A stretch of DNA of 64,000 bases, from NCBI RefSeq assembly GCF_021608135.1, contig NZ_JAKIHL010000001.1, positions 1 through 64,000 on the forward strand, given 5' to 3'. The notes under the pieces are model-generated. The model was not told the DNA's origin, ran no database searches, and was given only the letters and a program-made list of their open reading frames with translations. The stretch is from Microaerobacter geothermalis. GTDB lineage: Bacteria; Bacillota; Bacilli; DSM-22679. The position numbers were made by a program, and so were the translations under genes. This document shows, one piece after another, positions 1 to 7,378 of this stretch; positions within the stretch are counted from its first letter, which is position 1, and each line of letters begins with the position of its first letter.

Positions 1-196
1 GATCAGAGACAAACAGTAATTTGATATTCGTGCTCGCAGCAACAGGAATTTGTGCTCAATGATCGATGCTGTCCGTTTAGTTCGCGGGGTCTGATATTGC
101 TACCACCATAAAGATTTACGACTTACCCATTCCCCTGTTCAATTTCAATTATGGAAAGATAACGATGATACAGTAACTAGGTAACTACTGGATGGA

Positions 197-244
197 ATTA
201 TTTTCATGCGAATTTGTGACCCTTCGGGTCATGTAAGTTTAGTT
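197..244 (-). repeat. Dispersed palindromic repeat, copy A
   Basis: Read on the minus strand this copy begins AACTAAAC, continues into the core ATGACCCGAAGGGTCACAAA and ends ATGAAAAT. It matches the copy at 53718-53883 almost base for base around the core. The core GACCC-GAA-GGGTC folds as a 5-bp hairpin. Confidence 0.7.
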
Positions 245-319
245 ACGTTTATAAAGTTTCATTTGAATGGACAAATTTTTTGAATGGAAAAGTTTGAATT
301 GAACTGATGGACATGAAGG

Positions 320-348
320 ATTCCCCGTGAACAGTCGGGGAATTTTTT
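320..348 (+). terminator. Rho-independent terminator-like hairpin
   Basis: An 8-bp perfect stem (ATTCCCCG pairs with CGGGGAAT) with an 8-nt loop is followed by TTTTT. It lies well before sigI, so it either ends an upstream transcript or is part of the sigI leader. Confidence 0.6.
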
Positions 349-436
349 CTTGCACTGCAGGAAAATATAGAACTTTGCCAAATCATTGGCAAAGGCTAAG
401 GAAAGCAGTACCGAAACGCACGCAATCTGGAATCGA

Positions 437-465
437 ACCCTCATAAAATAAGAAACTGTTTCGAA
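437..465 (+). promoter_or_regulatory. Candidate SigI-type promoter of sigI-rsgI
   Basis: ACCCTC at 437-442 and CGAA at 462-465 resemble the ACCC-type -35 and CGAA-type -10 elements reported for SigI promoters, and sigI is known to be autoregulated. The spacing (19 nt) is longer than I would expect, so this is a tentative call. Confidence 0.3.
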
Positions 466-492
466 TAGATCTATTTGGGGAGGTGATCCCGA

Positions 493-1257
493 ATGCTGTT
501 TAGCTTATTTAAATTTCAGTTTACCACCAGGGATACGGAAGAAAAAACCCTTGAAGAATTGGTAATGGAGATACAGATTCATCAGATGGATGAGCTGAGG
601 AATCATCTGCTCCAGAAATACCGCTCATTTATAAGTAAAAGCGTATCAAGGGTATGTCAACGTTATATTGATCCTTCCGTTGATGATGAGTTTAGCGTTG
701 GCCTTGAAGCTTTTAACGAGGCCATTTCCCAATATTCACCGGAAAAAGGGAAATCTTTTTTAACCTTTGCAGATATGGTAATCAAAAGACGAGTCATTGA
801 TTACATACGGAAGGAATGTAAATACGATCAATCCATCTCCCTATTTCATCAGGAAGGAGAAGAAGGGGAAGAATATCGTCCCTATGAGATTCGAGCGGCA
901 ATCCTTCAATATCAGATGGATAGTGATACGGTTAAAAGAAAGGAAGAAATTTTTCTCCTCCAGGAGAAATTAAAGGATTATGGTGTTTCTTTTATGGATC
1001 TGGTGGATGAAGCCCCTAGACATGTGGATGCTAGACAAAATGCCTTTAGTATTGCGAAATTATTAGTTGAGGATCACTCATTGAAGCAAACGTTTCTTCA
1101 TAAAAAGCGTTTGCCATTAAAAGAGTTAACGAAAAAAGTAGAACTAAGTAGAAAAACCATTGAAAGGAATCGAAAGTATATAACAGCACTGGCACTCATT
1201 CAGATAGGAGACTTTCCATATTTAAGATCCTATCTGACAGGTCTGGAAAGAAGCTAG
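493..1257 (+). CDS. sigI: RNA polymerase sigma factor SigI
   Basis: An alternative sigma factor of 254 residues, the usual size for SigI; in B. subtilis SigI serves heat and cell-envelope stress. Residues around 55-115 contain a sigma-70 region 2 pattern (a conserved DEFSVGLEAFNEAI stretch followed by ...FLTFADMVIKRRVIDYIRKE). The C-terminal 60 residues hold the SigI-type DNA-binding part (LPLKELTKKVELSRKTIERNRKYI). The strong site GGGGAGGTGA lies just before the ATG. rsgI follows after 15 bases, the standard sigI-rsgI pairing, so SigI is probably held inactive by RsgI at the membrane. The identification rests on recalled family features plus the neighbour and is firm. Confidence 0.93.
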   Translation: MLFSLFKFQFTTRDTEEKTLEELVMEIQIHQMDELRNHLLQKYRSFISKSVSRVCQRYIDPSVDDEFSVGLEAFNEAISQYSPEKGKSFLTFADMVIKRRVIDYIRKECKYDQSISLFHQEGEEGEEYRPYEIRAAILQYQMDSDTVKRKEEIFLLQEKLKDYGVSFMDLVDEAPRHVDARQNAFSIAKLLVEDHSLKQTFLHKKRLPLKELTKKVELSRKTIERNRKYITALALIQIGDFPYLRSYLTGLERS

Positions 1258-1272
1258 AAAGGAGGGAGCCTG

Positions 1273-2496
1273 ATGAAAAAGGGTATTGTCATGCAATTAG
1301 GAACAAGATCAATGGTCATTATGACACCTGATGGAGAATTTTTAAAGGTGCGTCGCAGAAACCAGGATATACAAGTAGGAGAAGAAATTATTGTTCACCC
1401 CCCTTCCGTCAAGCTGAAAGCGATGCCGATGCTGGTAGCCAGTATTGTTTTCATTTTGCTATTTATTCCATTCTTTTTACTTCAACAAAATCCGGTTTAT
1501 GCCTATGTGTCACTGGATATTAATCCGAGTGTTGAGTTAGGTGTAGATAAAGAGAAAAGAGTAACAGAAGTTATTGCCTATAATGAAGACGGGGAGAGAT
1601 TGGTAGATCAGCTGAATCAGGGAGAGTGGAAAGGAGAATCATTGGAACTAGTTGCCACTCAACTGATTCAGTTTGCTAAGGACATGGGATATCTCAAAGG
1701 GGAAGGAGAAATTCTCGTAACTACTACCTTGGTTGCATCAGATGAAAATAGTATTCAGTTTGCCAACGACATTGAAGATCAGCTTTCAGATAAACTGGAA
1801 AAAGAAAATATTCAGCTTTCGTTGATCAGAAGCGAATCCAAATGGAGGGAAGAGGCGAAAAATCAGGAAGTGTCTCCAGGAAAATATGCCATCTATTTAA
1901 TGGCTAAGGAAAGCGGAATCGAAGTTTCCCTTGATTCGATAAAAGAGAAAACCATCGCTGATCTTGCCAAAGAATCAAATGGTATTGGCAAGTTAATAAA
2001 GGAACATAAAATAAAAGAAAAACGGCAGGAGAATCGGGAGAAAGGCAACCAAAAGGGAGACGATAATGATAAAGAAGAAAAAACTGAGAAACTAACAGAT
2101 GAAATTTTTAATAGGGTAGAGGATGGAGTAAAGAAAAAGGCAGAAGAAGTAAATGAAAAGGAAAAAGAAAAGGAAAAGGAAATCGAAAAAAAGACAGGTG
2201 ACATCGGCAAAGGAATCTTCAAGGGTAAAGAAGAAGAGAAAGAGGAGAAAGAGAAAGAGGAGAAAGAGAAAGAGGAGAAAGAGAAAGAGGAGAAAGAGAA
2301 AGAGGAGAAAGAGAAAGAGGAGAAAGAGAAAGAGGAGAAAAAGGAAAATAAGGAAAATAAGGAAAATAAGGAAAATAAGGAAAATGAAAGAGAACTAAAG
2401 TATCTAGAAAAAAATGAAAAGGATGACGATGAAAGTCAGTTTAAAGGGAAAAAGGAAGAAAAAGATAAAGAAAACGGAAAAGTAGATGAAGATTAA
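1273..2496 (+). CDS. rsgI: Anti-sigma-I factor RsgI with repetitive charged tail
   Basis: A single-pass membrane anti-sigma factor. Residues 1-50 form the cytoplasmic RsgI N-terminal domain (MKKGIVMQLGTRSMVIMTPDGEF), residues about 53-71 a membrane helix (VASIVFILLFIPFFLL), and residues 75-230 the extracellular juxtamembrane domain. That domain carries the conserved SLDINPSVEL motif; its Asn84-Pro85 bond matches the site where RsgI proteins are reported to cleave themselves. The rest of the 407 residues is Lys/Glu-rich low-complexity sequence with six KEKEE units and five KEN units, instead of the globular sensor domain found in cellulolytic clostridia. The site AAAGGAGGG precedes the ATG. 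The tail is probably extracellular and may interact with the wall; its function is unknown. Confidence 0.92.
   Translation: MKKGIVMQLGTRSMVIMTPDGEFLKVRRRNQDIQVGEEIIVHPPSVKLKAMPMLVASIVFILLFIPFFLLQQNPVYAYVSLDINPSVELGVDKEKRVTEVIAYNEDGERLVDQLNQGEWKGESLELVATQLIQFAKDMGYLKGEGEILVTTTLVASDENSIQFANDIEDQLSDKLEKENIQLSLIRSESKWREEAKNQEVSPGKYAIYLMAKESGIEVSLDSIKEKTIADLAKESNGIGKLIKEHKIKEKRQENREKGNQKGDDNDKEEKTEKLTDEIFNRVEDGVKKKAEEVNEKEKEKEKEIEKKTGDIGKGIFKGKEEEKEEKEKEEKEKEEKEKEEKEKEEKEKEEKEKEEKKENKENKENKENKENERELKYLEKNEKDDDESQFKGKKEEKDKENGKVDED
2248..2385 (+). repeat. Tandem repeats inside rsgI (15-bp and 9-bp units)
   Basis: Positions 2248-2337 hold six in-frame copies of the 15-bp unit AAAGAGAAAGAGGAG (KEKEE), and 2341-2385 hold five exact copies of AAGGAAAAT (KEN). 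Both unit lengths are multiples of three, so changes in copy number alter the tail length without shifting the frame. The near-identity of the units suggests recent expansion. Confidence 0.9.
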
Positions 2497-2560
2497 CCCC
2501 CATAAATTGATATCCTCTCAAAATTCATATAGCGTAACAAATAAAGACAGGAAACAAAAA

Positions 2561-2594
2561 AAGAGCCAATCTTTTACCGATTGGCTCTTTTTGT
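2561..2594 (+). terminator. Terminator of sigI-rsgI
   Basis: An 11-bp perfect stem (AAGAGCCAATC with GATTGGCTCTT) and a 7-nt loop are followed by a T-rich tract, 64 bases after the rsgI stop. Confidence 0.85.
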
Positions 2595-2610
2595 TAAACT
2601 AAAGAAATGA

Positions 2611-2650
2611 TCAATTTGTGACCCTTCGGTCATGCATGTTTACTTCCGTT
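2611..2650 (-). repeat. Dispersed palindromic repeat, copy B
   Basis: Contains GTGACCCTTCGGTCATGC flanked by CAATTT and TTTACTTCCG, a slightly decayed copy of the repeat core. It sits directly between the rsgI terminator and the next gene. Confidence 0.6.
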
Positions 2651-2677
2651 ATTGTATTTTTAGAAAGGAGAATCTCA

Positions 2678-3382
2678 ATGAATCCGATCTCACATGATGA
2701 AATGGTGAATCAATTGGCTGAACGTGCCGAAAAATTAGTAGGACGATTTCTTCCAAATGATACATTTCGCAAGTTTTCCCAACCCAATACTCGGATGATG
2801 GTGGCTGTCATGGCCCTCAGATATCATCATCATGACTTGGCTTATGATATCTTTCATACCATTGCCGTTGAAGGACCTAAGGAAGATCAAAATGAGCATT
2901 TTGCCTATGTCCGTTCCTTGGCAGAAATGGCCGAAATCAACGGCTCAAGAGGAAATTATGAATTGGCGATCCAACAAATGGAGGAGGCCATTTCCCAATA
3001 TCCGCCGCAAATGGGATATATGATGAGTATTGAGCATCTCAAGGTGTACTTGTGCGACTATTATTTTCACAAGGGTGAACAAGAAAAGGCGATTACCATG
3101 TGTAAAAGGCTGATTGAGGAAAAGAAGGAAGAATTTTATTCTTATTCATCACAAGAAGAAGCGAAATCAACGGTTGGACCTTCCCTGTGTTATGCCATTC
3201 ATCAATTGGCACTGTTTTATCGCCAAATGGAATGGTGGCAAGAAGCCCTTGCTTGGATGAAAGAGCTTTATTTATTTGCATTACAGATCAATTATGAATT
3301 ATGGGATAAGGCTGAAGACAAAGAAAATTCGGGAGAAAGAAAAGAGGCTTTTGACATGTATCAAGAAGCAATTTCCTATTGA
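2678..3382 (+). CDS. TPR-like protein of unknown function
   Basis: A 234-residue soluble protein, predicted helical, with no signal peptide or membrane segment. Several stretches have the spacing of tetratricopeptide helices, for example around residues 60-95 (HHDLAYDIFHTIAVEGP) and 125-165 (YFHKGEQEKAITMCKRLIEE), so a protein-protein scaffold is likely. The ATG at 2678 is chosen because AGAAAGGAG lies 7-8 bases upstream; an in-frame extension back to 2618 would run through the repeat copy and has no ribosome binding site. I do not recognise the family. It is flanked by the rsgI terminator and the metNIQ promoter, so it is probably monocistronic. Confidence 0.75.
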   Translation: MNPISHDEMVNQLAERAEKLVGRFLPNDTFRKFSQPNTRMMVAVMALRYHHHDLAYDIFHTIAVEGPKEDQNEHFAYVRSLAEMAEINGSRGNYELAIQQMEEAISQYPPQMGYMMSIEHLKVYLCDYYFHKGEQEKAITMCKRLIEEKKEEFYSYSSQEEAKSTVGPSLCYAIHQLALFYRQMEWWQEALAWMKELYLFALQINYELWDKAEDKENSGERKEAFDMYQEAISY

Positions 3383-3407
3383 CATGTACATGTCTGCGTG
3401 GTAACTT
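3379..3407 (+). promoter_or_regulatory. Candidate sigma-A promoter for metNIQ
   Basis: TTGACA at 3379-3384, which overlaps the stop of the preceding gene, and TAACTT at 3402-3407 are spaced by 17 nt, 34 bases before the riboswitch aptamer starts. The -35 is perfect and the -10 is weak. Confidence 0.45.
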
Positions 3408-3440
3408 GTAATCATGTCAAAAATGATATGAATAATATAT

Positions 3441-3600
3441 CTCTTATTCAGAGAGGTGGAGGGACTGGCCCGATGAAGCCCGGCAACCCCCTTGGATTTT
3501 AAATCAGGGGAAGGTGCCAATTCCTGCAGGATTTTTCCTGAGAGATAAGAGGGGTCGGTTCGCTCAAAAACCTTTCTGTCTCAGGAAAGGTTTTTATTAT
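3441..3600 (+). ncRNA. SAM-I (S-box) riboswitch with terminator
   Basis: The aptamer spans 3441-3551. P1 is closed by CTCTTAT (3441-3447) pairing with ATAAGAG (3545-3551). Inside are the conserved AGAGGTGGAGGGA segment, the kink-turn/pseudoknot region CCCGATGAAGCCCGGCAACC, and GGAAGGTGCCAATTCCTGC. The expression platform is a terminator at 3566-3595 (AAAAACCTTTC with GAAAGGTTTTT, then a T-rich run). When S-adenosylmethionine is bound the terminator should form and metNIQ transcription should stop; when methionine is short the importer is made. Sequence conservation is very strong. Confidence 0.97.
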
Positions 3601-3621
3601 TTAGTGAGGGGGTGTGCCATT

Positions 3622-4656
3622 ATGATAAGGATTAAGAAATTGGAAAAAGTCTTTTCATCGGGAAAAAAGCAGGTGAAAGCCTTATCTGATATCAATCTTG
3701 AAGTTCAAAAGGGAGAAATATTTGGAGTGATTGGTTACAGCGGTGCAGGAAAAAGCACATTGATCAGGACGATCAATATGCTTGAGCCACCTACCTCTGG
3801 GAGCATTCAAGTGTCTAATGTGGAAATGACTCGGCTTTCAGTCCGTGACTTGCGGAAAGCCCGGCAGGAAATCGGAATGATCTTTCAGCATTTTAATTTG
3901 CTTTGGTCTAGAACGGTGAAGGAAAATATCGCTTTTCCTTTGGAGATTGCCGGAGTTTCTAAGGAGAATATTGAGAAAAGGGTGAATGAGTTGGTTGAAT
4001 TGGTGGGCCTAAAAGAAAGGGCAGATGCTTATCCCTCTGAGCTAAGCGGTGGACAGAAACAAAGGGTAGGCATTGCAAGGGCTCTTGCCAATCATCCGAA
4101 GGTTTTGCTTTGTGATGAAGCCACTTCAGCTTTAGATCCGAAAACGACCGATTCTATTCTAGATTTGTTAAAAGAAATTAATGAAAAATTGGGGCTAACC
4201 ATTGTTCTCATTACCCATGAAATGCACGTGATCCAAAAAATTTGTGACCGGGTCGCGGTAATTGAAAATGGGAAAATCGTTGAGATGGGAACGGTCCTTG
4301 AGGTTTTCAGCCATCCAAAAACAGAAATCGCAAAACGTTTTGTAAAACAGGTGACAGAACCGGATGATACATTGGAACAACTTCATGATTGGGAAGAACT
4401 GTTAAAGGATGGTTCTCTGGTGAAGCTGTCATTTCTTGGGGACTCGGCAGAAAGGCCGCTCATAAATCGTTTAATTAAAAAGTTTGATGTAGAAGTTAAT
4501 ATTCTTCATGGACATGTCAACCGGATACAAGGAAATTCCTATGGTACTTTGTTCCTGCAGTTGATCGGTCCGGAAGAGGAACAGAAGAAAGCCATTCGCT
4601 TTCTCCGTGAAGAGAAGGTGGAAGTGGAACATCTGGCCCAGAAGGGAGGGGAATAG
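3622..4656 (+). CDS. metN: Methionine ABC transporter ATP-binding protein
   Basis: ATPase of the D/L-methionine importer, 344 residues. It has Walker A (GYSGAGKST), signature (LSGGQKQRVGIARALA) and Walker B (VLLCDEATSALDP), then a C-terminal NIL/ACT-like domain (about 260-344) that in MetN proteins binds methionine and inhibits transport. The ATG at 3622 gives the standard MIRIKKLEKVF start and follows GTGAGGGGGTG. The open frame extends upstream only because it reads through the riboswitch. It is followed directly by the permease gene and controlled by the S-box leader. Confidence 0.96.
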   Translation: MIRIKKLEKVFSSGKKQVKALSDINLEVQKGEIFGVIGYSGAGKSTLIRTINMLEPPTSGSIQVSNVEMTRLSVRDLRKARQEIGMIFQHFNLLWSRTVKENIAFPLEIAGVSKENIEKRVNELVELVGLKERADAYPSELSGGQKQRVGIARALANHPKVLLCDEATSALDPKTTDSILDLLKEINEKLGLTIVLITHEMHVIQKICDRVAVIENGKIVEMGTVLEVFSHPKTEIAKRFVKQVTEPDDTLEQLHDWEELLKDGSLVKLSFLGDSAERPLINRLIKKFDVEVNILHGHVNRIQGNSYGTLFLQLIGPEEEQKKAIRFLREEKVEVEHLAQKGGE

Positions 4657-5340
4657 GTGATGGAATGGATCACAGGATATTTTCAGAATGTGATGACCAA
4701 TTGGGATGGAGTTCTTCTAGCGACAGGGGAAACTTTATACATGGTGATTGTTTCTCTATTCTTTGCTTCCCTTCTTGGAATCCCTTTAGGAGTTTTGCTG
4801 GTTATTACTAGTCCCGGATATATGGTGCCGATTAAATGGTTAAATTCCATTCTTGGTACGGTGGTTAATATTTTCCGTTCGGTTCCCTATATCGTTCTGA
4901 TTTTGTGGGTCATTCCCATTTCAAGGATGTTAATTGGAACATCCATTGGACCGACTGCCGCTCTCTTTTCGCTTATTTTAGGCTCTGCCCCTTTTTTGGC
5001 AAGACTGGTAGAAACGTCCATTCGGGAGGTGGATAAAGGTGTCATCGAAGCGGCTCAATCCATGGGGGCGAACAATTGGCAAATTATACGAAAGGTGTTG
5101 ATACCGGAAGCCCTTCCGGCGATTATCTCCAGCATTACCGTTACTTCTGTGGGGCTGGTCGGTTATTCTGCCTTCGCTGGAATTATCGGTGCTGGCGGTT
5201 TGGGAAGTATGGCCTACAATTTGGGATACAACTCATTCCAGGGAGATATTTTGTTGGTAACAACCATTCTGTTGGTTTTGATTGTTCAGTTGTTTCAATC
5301 CATTGGTGATTGGCTTTCCCGCTTAGTGGATAAGCGATAA
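4657..5340 (+). CDS. metI: Methionine ABC transporter permease
   Basis: Integral membrane permease of 227 residues with about five membrane helices and the ABC permease EAA motif around residues 128-147 (EAAQSMGANNWQIIRKVLIP). It starts at the GTG immediately after the metN stop, or at the overlapping ATG at 4660; GGAGGGG ends six bases before. It is called metP in B. subtilis nomenclature. It forms the channel for MetN and MetQ. Confidence 0.95.
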   Translation: MMEWITGYFQNVMTNWDGVLLATGETLYMVIVSLFFASLLGIPLGVLLVITSPGYMVPIKWLNSILGTVVNIFRSVPYIVLILWVIPISRMLIGTSIGPTAALFSLILGSAPFLARLVETSIREVDKGVIEAAQSMGANNWQIIRKVLIPEALPAIISSITVTSVGLVGYSAFAGIIGAGGLGSMAYNLGYNSFQGDILLVTTILLVLIVQLFQSIGDWLSRLVDKR

Positions 5341-5373
5341 CTTATATATAAATTTAAGGACAAGGAGAGGAAC

Positions 5374-6198
5374 ATGATGAAAAAGTTTGGTATACTCGCT
5401 GTATTGGTACTTGCATTAACCGTTGTTTTAGCTGGTTGTGGAGGAAAAGAGGAAGTTTTGAAAGTTGGAGCCACTGCGGTTCCCCATGCGGAAGTATTGA
5501 ATGAAGTGGTAAAACCGGCATTGGAGAAAGAGGGAATTAAGTTAGAAGTGGTTGTTTTGCAGGATTATGTGACACCAAATACCATGCTGGCCGAGAAAGA
5601 ATTGGATGCAAACTACTTCCAGCACATTCCTTGGTTGGAAAATACAAATAAGGAGAAGGGATTAAATCTAATTCCTCTTGTAGGTGTTCATATTGAACCA
5701 ATGGGTGCGTATTCCAATAAGGAAAAAGCCTATCAGTCCATTGATGAACTTCCGAACGGTGCAACAGTTGCCGTTACAAACAGCTCCAGTGAAATTGGTC
5801 GTGTTCTCGCGCTATTGGAAGCCAATGGTTTGATTAAACTAAAGGATGGAGTAGGAATTAACGGTCAGTTAACAGATATTGTTGAAAATCCAAAGAATCT
5901 AAAGTTTACCCAGCTTGATCCGGCTATGCTTCCCCGTGCCATTGAAGATCCGAAGGTTGATCTGGCGGTCATTAATACCAATTTTGCCCTTCAGGCTAAT
6001 TTGGTACCAGCCAAGGATGCTCTCATTCTGGAAGATGCAGATTCTCCCTATGTCAATGTCTTAGCTATACGTCCAGACAACAAAGAAGATGCCCGCATCC
6101 AGAAGCTGGCTGAAGTTTTGTTATCTGAGGAAGTAAAAACTTTTATCGAAGAAAAATATGCTGGCGCAGTTGTTCCTGCCCAAAAGAAATACGAATAG
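5374..6198 (+). CDS. metQ: Methionine-binding lipoprotein MetQ
   Basis: Substrate-binding lipoprotein of 274 residues. A signal peptide ends in the lipobox LAGC (Cys about 22), which anchors it to the outer face of the membrane. The NlpA/MetQ pattern follows (KVGATAVPHAEVLNEVVKP, then QDYVTPNTMLAEKELDANYFQHIPWLE). AAGGAGAGG precedes tandem ATG codons at 5374 and 5377. It is the last gene of metNIQ and is followed by a strong terminator. Confidence 0.96.
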   Translation: MMKKFGILAVLVLALTVVLAGCGGKEEVLKVGATAVPHAEVLNEVVKPALEKEGIKLEVVVLQDYVTPNTMLAEKELDANYFQHIPWLENTNKEKGLNLIPLVGVHIEPMGAYSNKEKAYQSIDELPNGATVAVTNSSSEIGRVLALLEANGLIKLKDGVGINGQLTDIVENPKNLKFTQLDPAMLPRAIEDPKVDLAVINTNFALQANLVPAKDALILEDADSPYVNVLAIRPDNKEDARIQKLAEVLLSEEVKTFIEEKYAGAVVPAQKKYE

Positions 6199-6240
6199 AT
6201 GACCTGAATTTGTGAAATAACAATTTTACAGTGAAGGCAA

Positions 6241-6280
6241 AAATGGTAAGCTTACAAATGGAGCTTACCATTTTTTTTTT
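6241..6280 (+). terminator. Terminator of metNIQ
   Basis: A perfect 12-bp stem (AAATGGTAAGCT pairs with AGCTTACCATTT) is followed by a run of T to 6280. Confidence 0.92.
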
Positions 6281-6451
6281 GGCTAATAAGAAAGTATAAA
6301 TCTTTTATTTATACTTTCTTATGTCGCATAAGGGCAACTACGCCTCTGTCTTCGCCCAAGGGCTCGCCAATCGGCGAGTTTTCTTTACCCGGAAAAGTTC
6401 CATGTGAAGAAAGTCTCTTGAAGAAAGTTTTTTAATGAAAGGAAGAGGGAA

Positions 6452-7000
6452 ATGCTGCAGATCGCAAAGGAAGGAACATCCTGTTATTTGCCCAATTTGG
6501 TGGCTGTCGTGACCAGTCAATATGAAGGGGAAGAAAACATGATGGCAGCCTCGTGGTATTCACAAGTGTCAGCCCATCCCTTACGGTTTGGAGTAGCCAT
6601 CTCCAAGGAGAGATATACCTATTCTCTTGTCAAGCAATCGGGAGCTTTTGCCATTAATTTTTTACCGTACTCCCATTCCCATTGGATAAAAATCAGCGGA
6701 ACCATATCGAAAAGAGATCAAGACAAACTAACATCTCAATCCATCGACCTGATTTCAGGGGAAAAGACAGGAGTCCCTATTCTCGCCCAATCCTTTTTAG
6801 CGTATGAATGCCGTGTTCACCAAATGATTCCCTGCGGGGACCATGACTGGTTTGTTGGGGATATCATCACAACCTATTGGCAGCCTGATTGTTTTAATGA
6901 ATATGGATCGGTTAATCTTAACCATCTTCACTATCCGTTGCATTTAGGTGGATTTCATTTTTTGAATTTAAAGCAGGTTAATCAGCTCAAATCAGATTGA
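6452..7000 (+). CDS. Flavin reductase-like (FMN-binding) protein
   Basis: A 182-residue cytoplasmic protein of the flavin-reductase-like, FMN-binding split-barrel family. Recognised from NLVAVVTSQYEGEENMMAASWYSQVSAHPLRFGVAISKERYT near the start, the typical segment that contacts FMN, and a following SGAFAINFLPY segment. Such proteins reduce or carry flavin for partner oxygenases or act as stand-alone reductases; the partner cannot be told here. AGGAAGAGGGAA lies before the ATG. It is probably transcribed alone, with terminator-like hairpins on both sides. Confidence 0.8.
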   Translation: MLQIAKEGTSCYLPNLVAVVTSQYEGEENMMAASWYSQVSAHPLRFGVAISKERYTYSLVKQSGAFAINFLPYSHSHWIKISGTISKRDQDKLTSQSIDLISGEKTGVPILAQSFLAYECRVHQMIPCGDHDWFVGDIITTYWQPDCFNEYGSVNLNHLHYPLHLGGFHFLNLKQVNQLKSD

Positions 7001-7046
7001 TTAGAGTAACAAAAGCTTTTCAGAAACAGAGAAAACACCACATGAG

Positions 7047-7083
7047 ACATCCCGTAGCGGGTAACAGTAGGTTCACGGGATGT
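7047..7083 (+). terminator. Terminator-like hairpin after the flavin reductase gene
   Basis: A 9-bp stem (ACATCCCGT with ACGGGATGT) and a 19-nt loop are followed by GTTTCTTCTTT. The T-tract is interrupted, so strength is uncertain. Confidence 0.55.
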
Positions 7084-7172
7084 GTTTCTTCTTTCTGTTC
7101 ATTTCACAAGTCGATCCTTTTACATGCCCAATTTTCGAAAGAATATGAAAATGTTAAAAATCGGGAGATAAT

Positions 7173-7215
7173 TGCAGAGAAACTCTTAAATAGAGAGTTA
7201 TCTCTGCATTTTTTT
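7173..7215 (+). terminator. Strong intrinsic terminator or attenuator
   Basis: TGCAGAGA pairs with TCTCTGCA and the stem extends inward with AACTCT/AGAGTT around a single bulged A; seven T follow. It lies 163 bases before the aminotransferase start. Confidence 0.8.
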
Positions 7216-7281
7216 GCAAATTTGCCAAAATATCAAGAAATATAGAGGTGAGCAACCCTTTAAAAAATAATGAAAAGGTGT

Positions 7282-7305
7282 ATTATGAAATATATATTTC
7301 ATAAT
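7282..7305. promoter_or_regulatory. Perfect 24-nt palindrome, candidate operator
   Basis: The half-site ATTATGAAATAT is followed directly by its exact reverse complement. It lies about 75 bases before the aminotransferase start, where an operator for the neighbouring RpiR-type regulator could be expected. No binding site is known to me for this regulator. Confidence 0.4.
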
Positions 7306-7378
7306 TAAGTAATAAAGAAGGATATATTCCTTCAAATGAATTGCGAGATGAAATTACCTTGAAGGGGGAAATGGAGAG

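Larger units (their letters stand above)
1..492. other. Intergenic region upstream of sigI
   Basis: No supported gene here. It holds one copy of the dispersed palindromic repeat (197-244), a hairpin followed by a T-run (320-348) that probably ends an upstream transcript, and a candidate SigI-type promoter (437-465). All three forward frames hit stops within the first 60 bases, so no partial gene from upstream can be claimed. The short reverse frame at 259-444 crosses the terminator and has no ribosome binding site, so it is not called. Confidence 0.6.
7001..7378. other. Intergenic region with two hairpins and a palindrome
   Basis: Holds a terminator-like hairpin at 7047-7083, a strong T-tailed hairpin at 7173-7215, and a perfect 24-nt palindrome at 7282-7305. 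The forward frame 6997-7245 has no plausible start or composition and spans both hairpins, so it is not a gene. The 90 bases between the hairpins could be a small RNA or an attenuator leader; I see no T-box or known riboswitch core. Confidence 0.5.

Noticed and set aside
1893-2222. Open frames opposite and alongside rsgI (minus 1893-2222, plus 2153-2398)
   Set aside because: They result from the Lys/Glu-rich repetitive DNA read in other frames; composition is low-complexity and no ribosome binding sites exist.
2248-2385. Tandem repeats as a CRISPR array
   Set aside because: Units are 15 and 9 bp, directly adjacent without spacers, and in frame within rsgI.
3514-3621. N-terminal extension of metN back to 3514
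   Set aside because: It would translate the S-box aptamer and terminator; the ATG at 3622 has a proper site and matches the family start.
6997-7245. An 82-residue plus-strand frame after the flavin reductase gene
   Set aside because: It spans two terminator hairpins, has no ribosome binding site and shows no family-like sequence.
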